This document shows, in pieces, positions 25,016 to 33,636 of a stretch of 64,000 bases of DNA. A model generated the notes under the pieces. It was not told where the DNA came from. It worked only from the letters and a program-made list of their open reading frames with translations, and made no database searches. The stretch comes from Thiothrix lacustris DSM 21227 (GTDB lineage: Bacteria; Pseudomonadota; Gammaproteobacteria; Thiotrichales; Thiotrichaceae): the NCBI RefSeq assembly GCF_000621325.1, contig NZ_JHYQ01000002.1:1-64000 (forward strand). The letters are read 5' to 3'. The position numbers were made by a program, and so were the translations under genes. How positions within the stretch are numbered: position 1 is the first letter of the stretch; every line of letters starts with the position of its first letter.

Positions 25016-25639
25016 ATGAAACATCTTTTTACCATTCTTTTTGCAATGATGCTGGCGCTTACAGCTTCTGTCGGTTTTGCAGCCGATGAGAAAGCTGCCG
25101 AGAAGCCCGCTGATCAAGCTACATCTGGAGATAAAATGTCCACTATTCTGATCGAGACCACCAAAGGCAATATCAAAATCGAATTGGATGCGAAAGCCGC
25201 ACCTAAAACGGTTGAAAACATTCTGGCTTATGTGAAGGAAGATTTTTACACGGGTACTATTTTTCACCGTGTCATTCCTGGCTTCATGGTGCAAGGCGGT
25301 GGTATGAATGAAACCATGAAAGAAAAAGCCGACAAGCGCCCACCTGTGAAAAACGAAGCCAACAATGGTTTGAAAAACGACCGTGGTACACTGGCAATGG
25401 CGCGTACTAATGACCCGCATTCTGCCTCTTCACAGTTCTTTATCAACGTTAGCAATAACGACTTTTTGAACTTCCGTTCTGAGACACCACAAGGCTGGGG
25501 CTATGCCGTTTTCGGTAAAGTAGTTGAAGGTATGGATGTCGTTGACGAAATTGTTAAAGTCAAAACAGGGAACGTTGGCCCACACGGCGATGTGCCTGTT
25601 CAGCCAATCATGATGAACAAGGTTTCTGTTGTCGAATAA
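25016..25639 (+). CDS. Periplasmic cyclophilin-type peptidyl-prolyl isomerase
   Basis: A signal peptide ([19 protein letters not shown]...FAA) and a short charged spacer precede a bacterial cyclophilin domain. The domain shows the core blocks [34 protein letters not shown] and [18 protein letters not shown]. It catalyses cis-trans proline isomerisation of exported proteins, like PpiA. The start is ATG 25016 rather than the longer frame at 24941, because the signal peptide begins there. It has its own likely promoter and a terminator after it. Confidence 0.92.
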   Translation: MKHLFTILFAMMLALTASVGFAADEKAAEKPADQATSGDKMSTILIETTKGNIKIELDAKAAPKTVENILAYVKEDFYTGTIFHRVIPGFMVQGGGMNETMKEKADKRPPVKNEANNGLKNDRGTLAMARTNDPHSASSQFFINVSNNDFLNFRSETPQGWGYAVFGKVVEGMDVVDEIVKVKTGNVGPHGDVPVQPIMMNKVSVVE

Positions 25640-25650
25640 TCAGTTTTGAC

Positions 25651-25683
25651 AAGGCTCTCTCCGCATTATGGAGAGGGCTTTCC
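25651..25683 (+). terminator. Intrinsic terminator after the cyclophilin gene
   Basis: GCTCTCTCC pairs with GGAGAGGGC (one G-U) around loop GCATTAT; AAG/CTT extends the stem before TTT. It lies 12 bp after the stop codon. Confidence 0.65.
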
Positions 25684-25837
25684 CCCGCTATTCGGTTTTT
25701 TCTGTTATAATCAACTCACTTAATAAAAATAATCGAACATTTTCTCATGCAATAGGCATATATCTTGCAGGCTCAAATTAGTAAGTAACCTGTTGAATGG
25801 GTGAATTTATTCTAAGTCATTACCGCATGGAAAATAT

Positions 25838-27319
25838 ATGAAAGAAAAATGGAATGCCTACGATCCCAAACCCTTCTACGATGAGCTGATTGCCGCCAAG
25901 CACCAGCCTCGCCAATCCAGTTACAAGCTTGTTGATTACCTGCGTAATTTTTCCCCTGATGGATTTAAACGCTGTGTGGATGAGTCCGAAGCTGTTATTC
26001 GCGAAATGGGTATTAGCTTCACGGTTTATAGCGACGCGGGCAATATTGACCGCGCTTGGCCGTTTGATGTGATTCCGCGTGTGATTCCCGGCAATGAATG
26101 GGATCGCACTGAAATGGGGCTTAAACAGCGTATCCGTGCACTGAATATGTTCATTCAAGACGTGTATAACGGCGGTAAGGCCATTAAGGATGGCGTAATT
26201 CCCGCAGACGTTGTGATGCAGTCGAAAGGTTATCGTGAAGCGTGTGTCGGTATTACGCCCCCTCATGGTGTTTGGGCGAATATTTGTGGTTCCGATCTGG
26301 TGCGCCACAGCGATGGCGTGATGTATGTGCTGGAAGACAATCTGCGCGTGCCTTCTGGTGTGGCTTACATGCTGGAAAACCGGAATATCACCAAAAGGGT
26401 GCTGCCGGAAATATTCAACAAATTACCGATTCGCCCGGTGCGCGATTACCCTTCCCACTTGTATGAAATGCTGGCCTCGTTGCGCCCTGAATTGGAGCGC
26501 CCAACCATCGCGCTGATGACGCCGGGTATTTACAACTCAGCTTACTTTGAGCACGCATTCTTAGCGCAACAAGCCGGGTTGGTATTGCTTGAAGGTGCCG
26601 ACTTGATGGTAGGCAAAGACGATTACGTCTACATGAAAACCATTCAGGGCTTGGAGCGGGTGGATGTGATCTACCGCCGTATCGACGACGAGTTCATTGA
26701 CCCTGAAGTATTCCGCGAAGATTCCATCCTCGGTGTTCCCGGCATTATGCGCTCCTGGAAAGCGGGCAAAGTCGCCATTGCCAATGCCCCCGGCTGTGGG
26801 GTGGCGGATGATAAAGTCATTTACGCTTATGTGCCTGACTTGATCCGTTATTACCTCAATGAAGAACCTTCCTTGCCGAATGTGCCGACTTGGGTGTGCC
26901 GTCGCCCGGAAGAGCGCGAATACGTGCTGGAACATCTGGCGGAATTAGTAGTGAAGCCAGCGAATGAGTCTGGTGGTTACGGGATGCTGGTTGGCCCGCA
27001 TTCTACGGCTGCACAAGTGGAAGAATTCCGTAAACTGATTCAGGAAAACCCCAATAACTACATTGCCCAGCCGACCTTGAATCTGTCGGTGACGCCGACG
27101 TGTACGGAGGATGGGGCGATTGAGCCACGTCATCTGGATTTGCGTCCGTTTATTCTGAGCGGTTCGGATATTTACGTGACACCCGGTGGCCTTACCCGTG
27201 TAGCCCTAGTGAAAGGCTCGCTGGTGGTGAACTCTTCACAAGGTGGGGGGAGCAAGGATACGTGGATTGTGGATGATGAAAAGACCCCAGAGACTGACGG
27301 GCAGGAGGATGAGGTATGA
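25838..27319 (+). CDS. Circularly permuted ATP-grasp protein
   Basis: This 493-residue protein belongs to the circularly permuted type 2 ATP-grasp family (DUF404/DUF407). Recognisable blocks are YDELIAAKHQPRQSSYKLVD, VIPRVIPGNEWDRTEMGLKQ, VLEDNLRVPSGVAYMLENR and VVKPANESGGYGMLVGPH, the last including nucleotide-binding residues. ATP-grasp enzymes ligate a carboxylate to an amine, often making amide or peptide bonds. It opens a conserved three-gene operon with an alpha-E protein and a transglutaminase-DUF2126 protein. The stop overlaps the next start by 4 bp. The product of this pathway is not known to me. Confidence 0.9.
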   Translation: MKEKWNAYDPKPFYDELIAAKHQPRQSSYKLVDYLRNFSPDGFKRCVDESEAVIREMGISFTVYSDAGNIDRAWPFDVIPRVIPGNEWDRTEMGLKQRIRALNMFIQDVYNGGKAIKDGVIPADVVMQSKGYREACVGITPPHGVWANICGSDLVRHSDGVMYVLEDNLRVPSGVAYMLENRNITKRVLPEIFNKLPIRPVRDYPSHLYEMLASLRPELERPTIALMTPGIYNSAYFEHAFLAQQAGLVLLEGADLMVGKDDYVYMKTIQGLERVDVIYRRIDDEFIDPEVFREDSILGVPGIMRSWKAGKVAIANAPGCGVADDKVIYAYVPDLIRYYLNEEPSLPNVPTWVCRRPEEREYVLEHLAELVVKPANESGGYGMLVGPHSTAAQVEEFRKLIQENPNNYIAQPTLNLSVTPTCTEDGAIEPRHLDLRPFILSGSDIYVTPGGLTRVALVKGSLVVNSSQGGGSKDTWIVDDEKTPETDGQEDEV

Positions 27320-28287
27320 TGCTATCACGTGTTGCGGAAAGGGTTTACTGGATGTCCCGCTATCTGGAACGGACTGAAAATGTCGCCCGCTTGTTGAATG
27401 TTCACACCTCGCTCTTGATGGATTTGCCGGGTGATATGGAAATCAACTGGTATACGTTGATCAAGCTGTTCAACGCGGATGAGTTGTTCCATGAGCACTA
27501 TGGCAAGGAGGCTAGCGAAGAAAATATCATGCGCTTCCTGATCGCTGATAAGAGGAACCCCGGCTCTTTGGCCAGTTTGTTCCTGAGTGTGCGTGAAAAT
27601 GTGCGTACTTCACTGGATTTATTGCCGGATGCAACGTGGGAACAGGTTAACCAGACCCACATTATTATGAATAATTCGCTGTCTTCCATTAGCAGCCGCC
27701 ATTCCCGGCAAAGCCTGCTACGTACCTTGCTCAAGCAGTGCCAGACTATCCGGGGGATCATTGACGGTCACATGAGCCGCGACAATACTTACCGCTTTAT
27801 GCAGGTGGGCAAGTATCTGGAACGGGCGGATATGACCAGCCGTATTCTAGAAATGGGTTCTTTGCTGCTGTCGAAAAGCCGCAGCAACAGCTTGCGCAAA
27901 TACGAAGGAATCCTCTGGACGAACCTGCTGCAAGCCCTGAGTGCGCGGCAGATGTATCAGCAACGGGTGCGTTCACGGGTCAAGGGTAGCGATGTGTTGC
28001 CTTTCCTGATGATGGACGGGGATTTTCCGCGTTCGCTGTATTACGCCATCAAGGCGACCGGGCATTATCTCAACCAATTGCCTGAGCCTGAAATGCCGCT
28101 GGTTATGCAGCAACGCCTGATTGAGTACTTGCAAGAGCAGGATATTCCCAGTCTGCTGCCAGAAGGACAGGTGCATACCTTGATGGATCACTTACAAGGT
28201 GAGCTGGGTATGTTACATGCCGACATTGCCACCACATGGTTCTATCCTGATCGGGATGAGCAACAGCAATCACAAGCACAAGGATAA
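27316..28287 (+). CDS. Alpha-E domain protein
   Basis: This 323-residue, almost entirely helical protein belongs to the alpha-E (DUF403) family. Its opening MLSRVAERVYWMSRYLERTE and the later YRFMQVGKYLERADMTSRIL are the two copies of a family repeat. Members are always encoded beside ATP-grasp and transglutaminase-like proteins and are thought to be partners in peptide synthesis or modification; no activity is established. The ATG overlaps the upstream gene (ATGA). Confidence 0.9.
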   Translation: MMLSRVAERVYWMSRYLERTENVARLLNVHTSLLMDLPGDMEINWYTLIKLFNADELFHEHYGKEASEENIMRFLIADKRNPGSLASLFLSVRENVRTSLDLLPDATWEQVNQTHIIMNNSLSSISSRHSRQSLLRTLLKQCQTIRGIIDGHMSRDNTYRFMQVGKYLERADMTSRILEMGSLLLSKSRSNSLRKYEGILWTNLLQALSARQMYQQRVRSRVKGSDVLPFLMMDGDFPRSLYYAIKATGHYLNQLPEPEMPLVMQQRLIEYLQEQDIPSLLPEGQVHTLMDHLQGELGMLHADIATTWFYPDRDEQQQSQAQG

Positions 28288-28296
28288 GGGCTTTAC

Positions 28297-31200
28297 ATGA
28301 GTATTCACGTCGCTTTAAACCATTACACTGGCTATAAATTTGATCGTCCAGTAAAGCTGTCGCCACATGTGGTGCGTTTGCGCCCGGCAGCCCATTCGCG
28401 CACCCCGATTCTGGCGTATTCTCTGAAGATCACGCCGGAAAATCATTACATTAACTGGCAGCAAGACCCGTTCGGCAACTGGCTGGCACGCTTGGTGTTC
28501 CCGGAAAAAACCATGGAGTTCAGCGTGGAAGTTGATGTGGTGGCCGATATGGTCACGATCGACCCCTTCGACTTCTTCGTGGAAGATTACGCCATGAAGT
28601 ACCCGTTCAAGTACGACAAGGCCTTGCAAAAAGAGCTGGTTCCGTATCTGGAAGTGACCGAAGACGGTGCGTTGCTGAAGGAATGGCTGAAAGGCGTTGA
28701 CCTGAAGCAGCCGAACACCGTGCTGTTCCTCGTCGCGCTCAACAGCCGTTTGCAGCAGCACATTGGCTACAATATCCGCATGGAGCCGGGTGTCCAGAGT
28801 TGTGAGGAAACGCTGGAAATCAAGCGCGGTTCTTGCCGTGATACGGCGTGGTTGCTGGTGCAAATCCTGCGGCATTTAGGTCTGGCAGCGCGGTTTGTGT
28901 CCGGTTATTTGGTGCAATTGACGGCTGACCAGAAAGCGCTGGATGGTCCGAGTGGCCCTGAAGCCGATTTCACCGACTTGCACGCGTGGACAGAAGTTTA
29001 TCTGCCGGGCGCTGGCTGGGTAGGGCTTGATCCGACTTCCGGTTTGTTTGCAGGCGAAGGGCATATCCCGTTGGCGTGTACGCCGTCGCCGGGCAGTGCT
29101 GCACCGATTGACGGTGCTACTGACAAATGTGAAGTTGAATTCGATTACAGCAATACCGTGCGCCGTATCCTCGAAGATCCGCGTGTCACCAAGCCGTATT
29201 CCGATGAGCAATGGGCGGATGTGTTGGCGCTGGGTAATCAGGTCGAAGCGGATTTGGTGCAGAATGATGTGCGCCTGACCATGGGCGGCGAGCCGACGTT
29301 CGTGTCCATCGACGATATGGATGGCGCTGAATGGAACACAGCAGCGCTGGGCGAACACAAGCGCGAACGTGCTGGCGTATTGTTGCGGCGGATGCAAAAG
29401 GCATTTGCGCCAGGCAGTGCGCTGCAATTCGGGCAGGGCAAGTGGTATCCGGGCGAACCGTTCCCGCGTTGGGCGCTGGGTTGCTACTGGCGCCCCGATG
29501 GTTTGCCGGTGTGGAACGACCAAAGCCTGATTGCTGATGATCAGAAGGATTATGGTTTTGACGACAAAGCTGCCAAGCGCTTTGCGGATGTTGTTTGCAG
29601 CAATCTGGGGCTGGACAATAAGTATCTGGTACCGGGTTACGAAGACCGTTTGTATTACCTGTGGAAAGAAGCCAGCCAGCCTGCCAATGTGGATTGGTTG
29701 ACCCTGAACCTGCGGGATAGCAAGCACCGTAATGATTTGGTCATGGCCTTGCAGCAAGGTTTGGATACACCATCGGGTTTCGCGCTGCCACTGCGTTGGG
29801 ATTATGCTGACAAGAACTGGGCGAGCGCTAAGTGGGAATTCCGCCGCGAGGAAATGTACCTGATTCCCGGCAATTCACCGATGGGCTTCCGCCTGCCGCT
29901 GGACAGCTTGCCGTGGACAGCCGAAGACGAGCGCGAAGTCGAATCGCAACCTTGCCCGTTTGAAGATCGCCCGCCGCTACAGGATTACCACGGGGAAGTC
30001 GAGTGGCGTTATAGCTCCCTGATTGCGCCGCCTGAGCCGACGTTGCAGCACGCCGATGCCAGCAAGCAAATGGTCAAGGAATGGCGCGAAGTACCGCGTA
30101 CTACCTTGTGTATCGAAGCACGGGAAGGGCGCTTGTATGTGTTCCTGCCGCCGTTGCACTACCTTGAGCATTATCTGGATTTGCTGTCGGTGCTGGAAAA
30201 GACCGCTGCGGAACTGAAAATGCCAATCCTGCTGGAAGGCTACGAGCCGCCGTCTGATCCGCGTTTGAAATCGTTCAAGGTTACGCCTGATCCGGGTGTT
30301 ATCGAGGTGAATATTCATCCGGCAGGTAGCTGGAATGAGTTGGTGGCGAACACCGAATTGCTGTATGAAGAAGCCCGCTTGTCACGCTTGGGGGCGGAAA
30401 AGTTCATGCTGGATGGACGGCATACGGGCACGGGCGGCGGCAATCACGTCACGCTGGGTGCGGCTACGCCGAGCGACAGCCCGTTCCTGCGTCAGCCGGA
30501 TGTATTGCGCAGTATCTTGACGTTCTGGCAGCACCATCCGGGCTTGTCCTACCTGTTCTCCGGCATGTTCATTGGCGCGACTAGCCAAGCGCCACGGGTG
30601 GATGAGGCGCGGGATGAAAGCTTGTATGAGCTGGAAATCGCTTTCCAGCAAATGCCGCAAGGGCATAATGACCAGCCGTGGTTGGTTGACCGCTTGTTGC
30701 GCAATTTGCTGATCGACATTACCGGCAATACGCACCGCGCTGAATTCTGTATTGATAAGCTGTATTCGCCGGATTCTTACACCGGTCGACAAGGTTTGTT
30801 GGAATTCCGTGGCTTTGAAATGCCGCCTCATGCGCGGATGTCGCTGGTGCAGATGTTGCTGATCCGTACCTTGATGGTGCGTTTCTGGAACAAGCCGTAT
30901 GCGCATCGTTTGGTGCGTTGGGGCACTGAGTTGCACGACCGTTTCATGTTGCCGCATTACGTGTGGGAAGACATGAAGGATGTGTGCGAAGACCTGAAGG
31001 CCGCCGGGTATCCGTTCCAGTTGGAATGGCTCGCGCCGTTCCACGAGTTCCGTTTCCCGGTGTATGGGCGTGTGCAACATTGCGGCATTGGGCTGGAATT
31101 GCGTGCCGCGCTGGAACCGTGGAATGTGCTGGGCGAGGAAATGAGCAGTGCGGGAACCGCGCGGTTTGTGGATTCGTCGCTGGAACGGGTGCAGGTGAAG

Positions 31201-31656
31201 ATCAATGGTTTGACCGATTCGCGCTACGTGGTGTCCTGCAATGGGCGACGTGTGCCGATGAAGTCGACCGGCGTGCATGGCGAGTATGTGGCTGGGGTGC
31301 GTTTCCGTGCGTGGCAGCCGCCTTCCGCACTGCATCCGACTATTGGGATTCATGCGCCGCTGGTGTTCGACATCATTGATACCTGGAATGGGCGTTCGGT
31401 GGGTGGTTGCACTTACCATGTGTCGCATCCGGGCGGGCGTAACTCCGAATCATTCCCGGTGAATGCGTATGAAGCTGAAGGACGGCGTTTCTCGCGCTTC
31501 CGTGAGCAGCATACGCCGGATGTGCTGGAGCCAAAGGTTCTGTCGGAAGCGACGCGGGCGTTCTATGAGCACGGTGCAAAGCCGCAGCCCATGAGCCCAC
31601 CGTTGGAAGAGACGAATGCGGATTATCCGTATACGTTGGATTTGCGTCGGTCGTAA
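28297..31656 (+). CDS. Transglutaminase-like / DUF2126 fusion protein
   Basis: This 1119-residue protein begins with a bacterial transglutaminase N-terminal domain and a transglutaminase-like cysteine-protease core. The catalytic triad is visible as RGSCRDTAWL (Cys), DLHAWTEVYLPG (His) and GLDPTSG (Asp). From about residue 320 it is a DUF2126 domain (LTMGGEPTFVSIDDMDGAEW, then FMLDGRHTGTGGGNHVTLG). The fusion is the usual third member of the ATP-grasp/alpha-E operon and may process a peptide substrate. Its last coding ~50 bp and the 112-bp segment at 31505-31616 matter for the next locus: that segment is duplicated beyond the Zorya genes. Confidence 0.9.
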   Translation: MSIHVALNHYTGYKFDRPVKLSPHVVRLRPAAHSRTPILAYSLKITPENHYINWQQDPFGNWLARLVFPEKTMEFSVEVDVVADMVTIDPFDFFVEDYAMKYPFKYDKALQKELVPYLEVTEDGALLKEWLKGVDLKQPNTVLFLVALNSRLQQHIGYNIRMEPGVQSCEETLEIKRGSCRDTAWLLVQILRHLGLAARFVSGYLVQLTADQKALDGPSGPEADFTDLHAWTEVYLPGAGWVGLDPTSGLFAGEGHIPLACTPSPGSAAPIDGATDKCEVEFDYSNTVRRILEDPRVTKPYSDEQWADVLALGNQVEADLVQNDVRLTMGGEPTFVSIDDMDGAEWNTAALGEHKRERAGVLLRRMQKAFAPGSALQFGQGKWYPGEPFPRWALGCYWRPDGLPVWNDQSLIADDQKDYGFDDKAAKRFADVVCSNLGLDNKYLVPGYEDRLYYLWKEASQPANVDWLTLNLRDSKHRNDLVMALQQGLDTPSGFALPLRWDYADKNWASAKWEFRREEMYLIPGNSPMGFRLPLDSLPWTAEDEREVESQPCPFEDRPPLQDYHGEVEWRYSSLIAPPEPTLQHADASKQMVKEWREVPRTTLCIEAREGRLYVFLPPLHYLEHYLDLLSVLEKTAAELKMPILLEGYEPPSDPRLKSFKVTPDPGVIEVNIHPAGSWNELVANTELLYEEARLSRLGAEKFMLDGRHTGTGGGNHVTLGAATPSDSPFLRQPDVLRSILTFWQHHPGLSYLFSGMFIGATSQAPRVDEARDESLYELEIAFQQMPQGHNDQPWLVDRLLRNLLIDITGNTHRAEFCIDKLYSPDSYTGRQGLLEFRGFEMPPHARMSLVQMLLIRTLMVRFWNKPYAHRLVRWGTELHDRFMLPHYVWEDMKDVCEDLKAAGYPFQLEWLAPFHEFRFPVYGRVQHCGIGLELRAALEPWNVLGEEMSSAGTARFVDSSLERVQVKINGLTDSRYVVSCNGRRVPMKSTGVHGEYVAGVRFRAWQPPSALHPTIGIHAPLVFDIIDTWNGRSVGGCTYHVSHPGGRNSESFPVNAYEAEGRRFSRFREQHTPDVLEPKVLSEATRAFYEHGAKPQPMSPPLEETNADYPYTLDLRRS
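31505..31616 (+). repeat. 112-bp direct repeat, copy 1 (inside the DUF2126 gene)
   Basis: The segment matches 35576-35687 in 109 of 112 positions and in the same orientation. This copy is the intact coding version within the 3' end of the DUF2126 gene. The two copies lie 4071 bp apart and bracket the zorABE genes. Confidence 0.9.
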
Positions 31657-31679
31657 GAAACCTCTCCTAAGATACCGTT

Positions 31680-31706
31680 GCGGGGTGGGCTTGATGCCTG
31701 CCCCGC
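31680..31706 (+). terminator. Hairpin after the DUF2126 gene
   Basis: GCGGGGTGGGC (31680-31690) pairs with GCCTGCCCCGC (31696-31706) over 11 bp with two G-U pairs, loop TTGAT. It lies 24 bp after the stop and faces the convergent zorE gene. Confidence 0.6.
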
Positions 31707-31762
31707 TTGCGCTTATGTCAGGGCTACCCAATCATTAAGGGAACGCGCCTTGTCGCCGCTAT

Positions 31763-32818
31763 TTAAATTTCAAGCACCTGTCCAATCGTCATCAAAGACC
31801 AACCAGCTTGTTGTAACGTTTTACGCTGTCGCTCCGAAATATCCACATAAATGCCGACTTTCTGACTAGGCCATGCTACATCCAAAATAACACCTGATGT
31901 AACTGGATGGTAAACGTGGGGTAGTGATTGCGGTTGCCTGCGCTCATAGCGTTTGAGTACCCCATGTAACGCTTCATCCGCCAGTCGATAGGCGCTTTGC
32001 CAAGAATCAATTTTAAGTAAGCCTTGTTGCATCCTGAGTTGATTAATTGTGTGCATTTGCTCAGGTGTAATCAACATATGATCGTGTCGATGTTCTTTTC
32101 GGTGACAATCAATACAAAGTGCTTTGAGGTTATGCTCATAATTATTCTGTTTATCGCTATTGATATGATGCGTGTGTAATAAATGACGCTGGTCATTGAG
32201 GTTCACGTCACAGCATTCGCAGGTGAATTTCTTTTTTCGACGAAAAGCTAGAGAAATATCTTGCCAGTCGGCAGTATAACCTGCTGTTTTTGGTCGAATA
32301 CCCGGCATGTTTTTAAACCAAGTGCTATAGGTTGAAAGTAGATCAATGACTGAGAACTGACTCAATATTCGATGCCTTTCAGTAGATGACGCATCAGCAA
32401 AGCCTTGATAGTTAATATGCTTGAGGCAGTTCTGACAAGGCATTAAAGCAATATTTTTGGCGTTATTACCTTGGTTGTCGAAGATTCTAAAATGACCGTC
32501 TGGGTTATTGTTAGCGCTATAGCGATGCTCATATTTACCTGAAGCCCGCATATCATCCAAAGTTATACACTCTGCAAAATGGTATTTGTTGCCCTGCGCG
32601 TGATTCTTTTCAACGGCTGGTACACCCTTATAGCTATGATCGGGAATAAACACGACGACCTGATGATCATCATAACTCAGCAATCCTCCCTTGCTCTTAA
32701 TATCACTCAGCTTGACCTTGATACCCGACTGCGAAGTTAAATCTAACTTCTGAAGTGCTGCACCCATTCGGGTCACACATGCTTGGAGATCTACGATAAA
32801 TGCCGTGTCAATTTTCAT
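31763..32818 (-). CDS. zorE: ZorE-like HNH nuclease of a Zorya type II system
   Basis: This 351-residue protein has an HNH nuclease core at about residues 200-250: FTCECCDVNL, HTHHINSDKQNNYEHNLKAL and CIDCHRKEH give the two CxxC zinc pairs and the His-Asn-His motif. An extra CxxC (MPCQNCLKH) sits near residue 130. Its start overlaps the zorB stop by one base (TGATG). ZorE is the HNH effector that distinguishes Zorya type II from type I (which has ZorC and ZorD). It is thought to cut phage DNA once the ZorAB complex senses infection. The family match rests on domain and gene order. Confidence 0.78.
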   Translation of the reverse strand: MKIDTAFIVDLQACVTRMGAALQKLDLTSQSGIKVKLSDIKSKGGLLSYDDHQVVVFIPDHSYKGVPAVEKNHAQGNKYHFAECITLDDMRASGKYEHRYSANNNPDGHFRIFDNQGNNAKNIALMPCQNCLKHINYQGFADASSTERHRILSQFSVIDLLSTYSTWFKNMPGIRPKTAGYTADWQDISLAFRRKKKFTCECCDVNLNDQRHLLHTHHINSDKQNNYEHNLKALCIDCHRKEHRHDHMLITPEQMHTINQLRMQQGLLKIDSWQSAYRLADEALHGVLKRYERRQPQSLPHVYHPVTSGVILDVAWPSQKVGIYVDISERQRKTLQQAGWSLMTIGQVLEI

Positions 32819-33627
32819 CAGAAGGTCGCCAATATTTTCTGAACTTGCTGTTCCGCGTTGGTCAAAATGCGAAATGACACACGTCGCGATTTTTCAAGAT
32901 CCTCGGTGCAGAAGGCTTGTGTTTGTGGTTTATTTCCCTCTGGACTATTGCACGCCGATTCTTTGAATACGGGGTGCGATGATGACAAGCCAACAGCTGC
33001 AATATGTGCCCTCATCCACGGGCGTTGTTTGGCAATGCCCGACATATCGTAGATATAAGTCAGTACAGATCGCGTTCTTCCTTGAGATAAGTCCATATTG
33101 TTGTAGTAGATGTCTTTGTCGGTCAGCGTCGATCCCGTTGTAGCCCATGTCGAGTCGGTATGACCCTCAATACGAATTTCAGTGATTGAGCTTTTAAAGC
33201 TTTTCACCCCATCCTGTTCTATTGTTCCACCCGCACCCGTAAGCACCGTGAGATAGCGTGGGAAGAAATCATCTAAAACTTCTTTAAATTTTGGTGTTAG
33301 CTGGTCTTTGCCTATCGCAAATAATATATCGGGTGATTTAAACGTAAAGGTAAGACTATTTCGATCAATTTCAGCATCCCATTTTTTCAAGTCTTGGGCG
33401 AACTCTTGCTGTAATGCATCGTAAATGGCCGTTTTATTTTCTTGGTAGGCTTTGACAATTTGCTCAATGCGCTTCTTTTCATCAACGGCTGCGTCTTTAT
33501 CCTTATTGACAATTTGCATCATTGCAATCGAGATAAACAGAAACACCATCATCAAACCCGACATGAGGTCAGAGACGGATAGCCATTGTGACTCATCTGT
33601 ATGTGATTTTTTCTTCCGCTGCATCAC
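32818..33627 (-). CDS. zorB: ZorB, MotB-like membrane protein of the Zorya system
   Basis: This 269-residue protein has one N-terminal membrane helix with a buried acidic residue (WLSVSDLMSGLMMVFLFISI, Asp20), the MotB-type proton-pathway position. A periplasmic OmpA-like peptidoglycan-binding domain follows, with EIRIEGHTDSTW, LSQGRTRSVLTYIY and KSRRVSFRI. ZorB pairs with ZorA to form an ion-driven motor anchored to the cell wall. It is encoded 9 bp after zorA and overlaps zorE, so the three genes form one operon. The low GC content sets it apart from neighbours. Confidence 0.87.
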   Translation of the reverse strand: MMQRKKKSHTDESQWLSVSDLMSGLMMVFLFISIAMMQIVNKDKDAAVDEKKRIEQIVKAYQENKTAIYDALQQEFAQDLKKWDAEIDRNSLTFTFKSPDILFAIGKDQLTPKFKEVLDDFFPRYLTVLTGAGGTIEQDGVKSFKSSITEIRIEGHTDSTWATTGSTLTDKDIYYNNMDLSQGRTRSVLTYIYDMSGIAKQRPWMRAHIAAVGLSSSHPVFKESACNSPEGNKPQTQAFCTEDLEKSRRVSFRILTNAEQQVQKILATF

Positions 33628-33636
33628 CCATTATCC

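Noticed and set aside
30382-31428. Long minus-strand ORF (348 aa) opposite the DUF2126 gene
   Set aside because: It is His/Arg-rich antisense noise opposite a well supported coding gene, with no recognisable domain.
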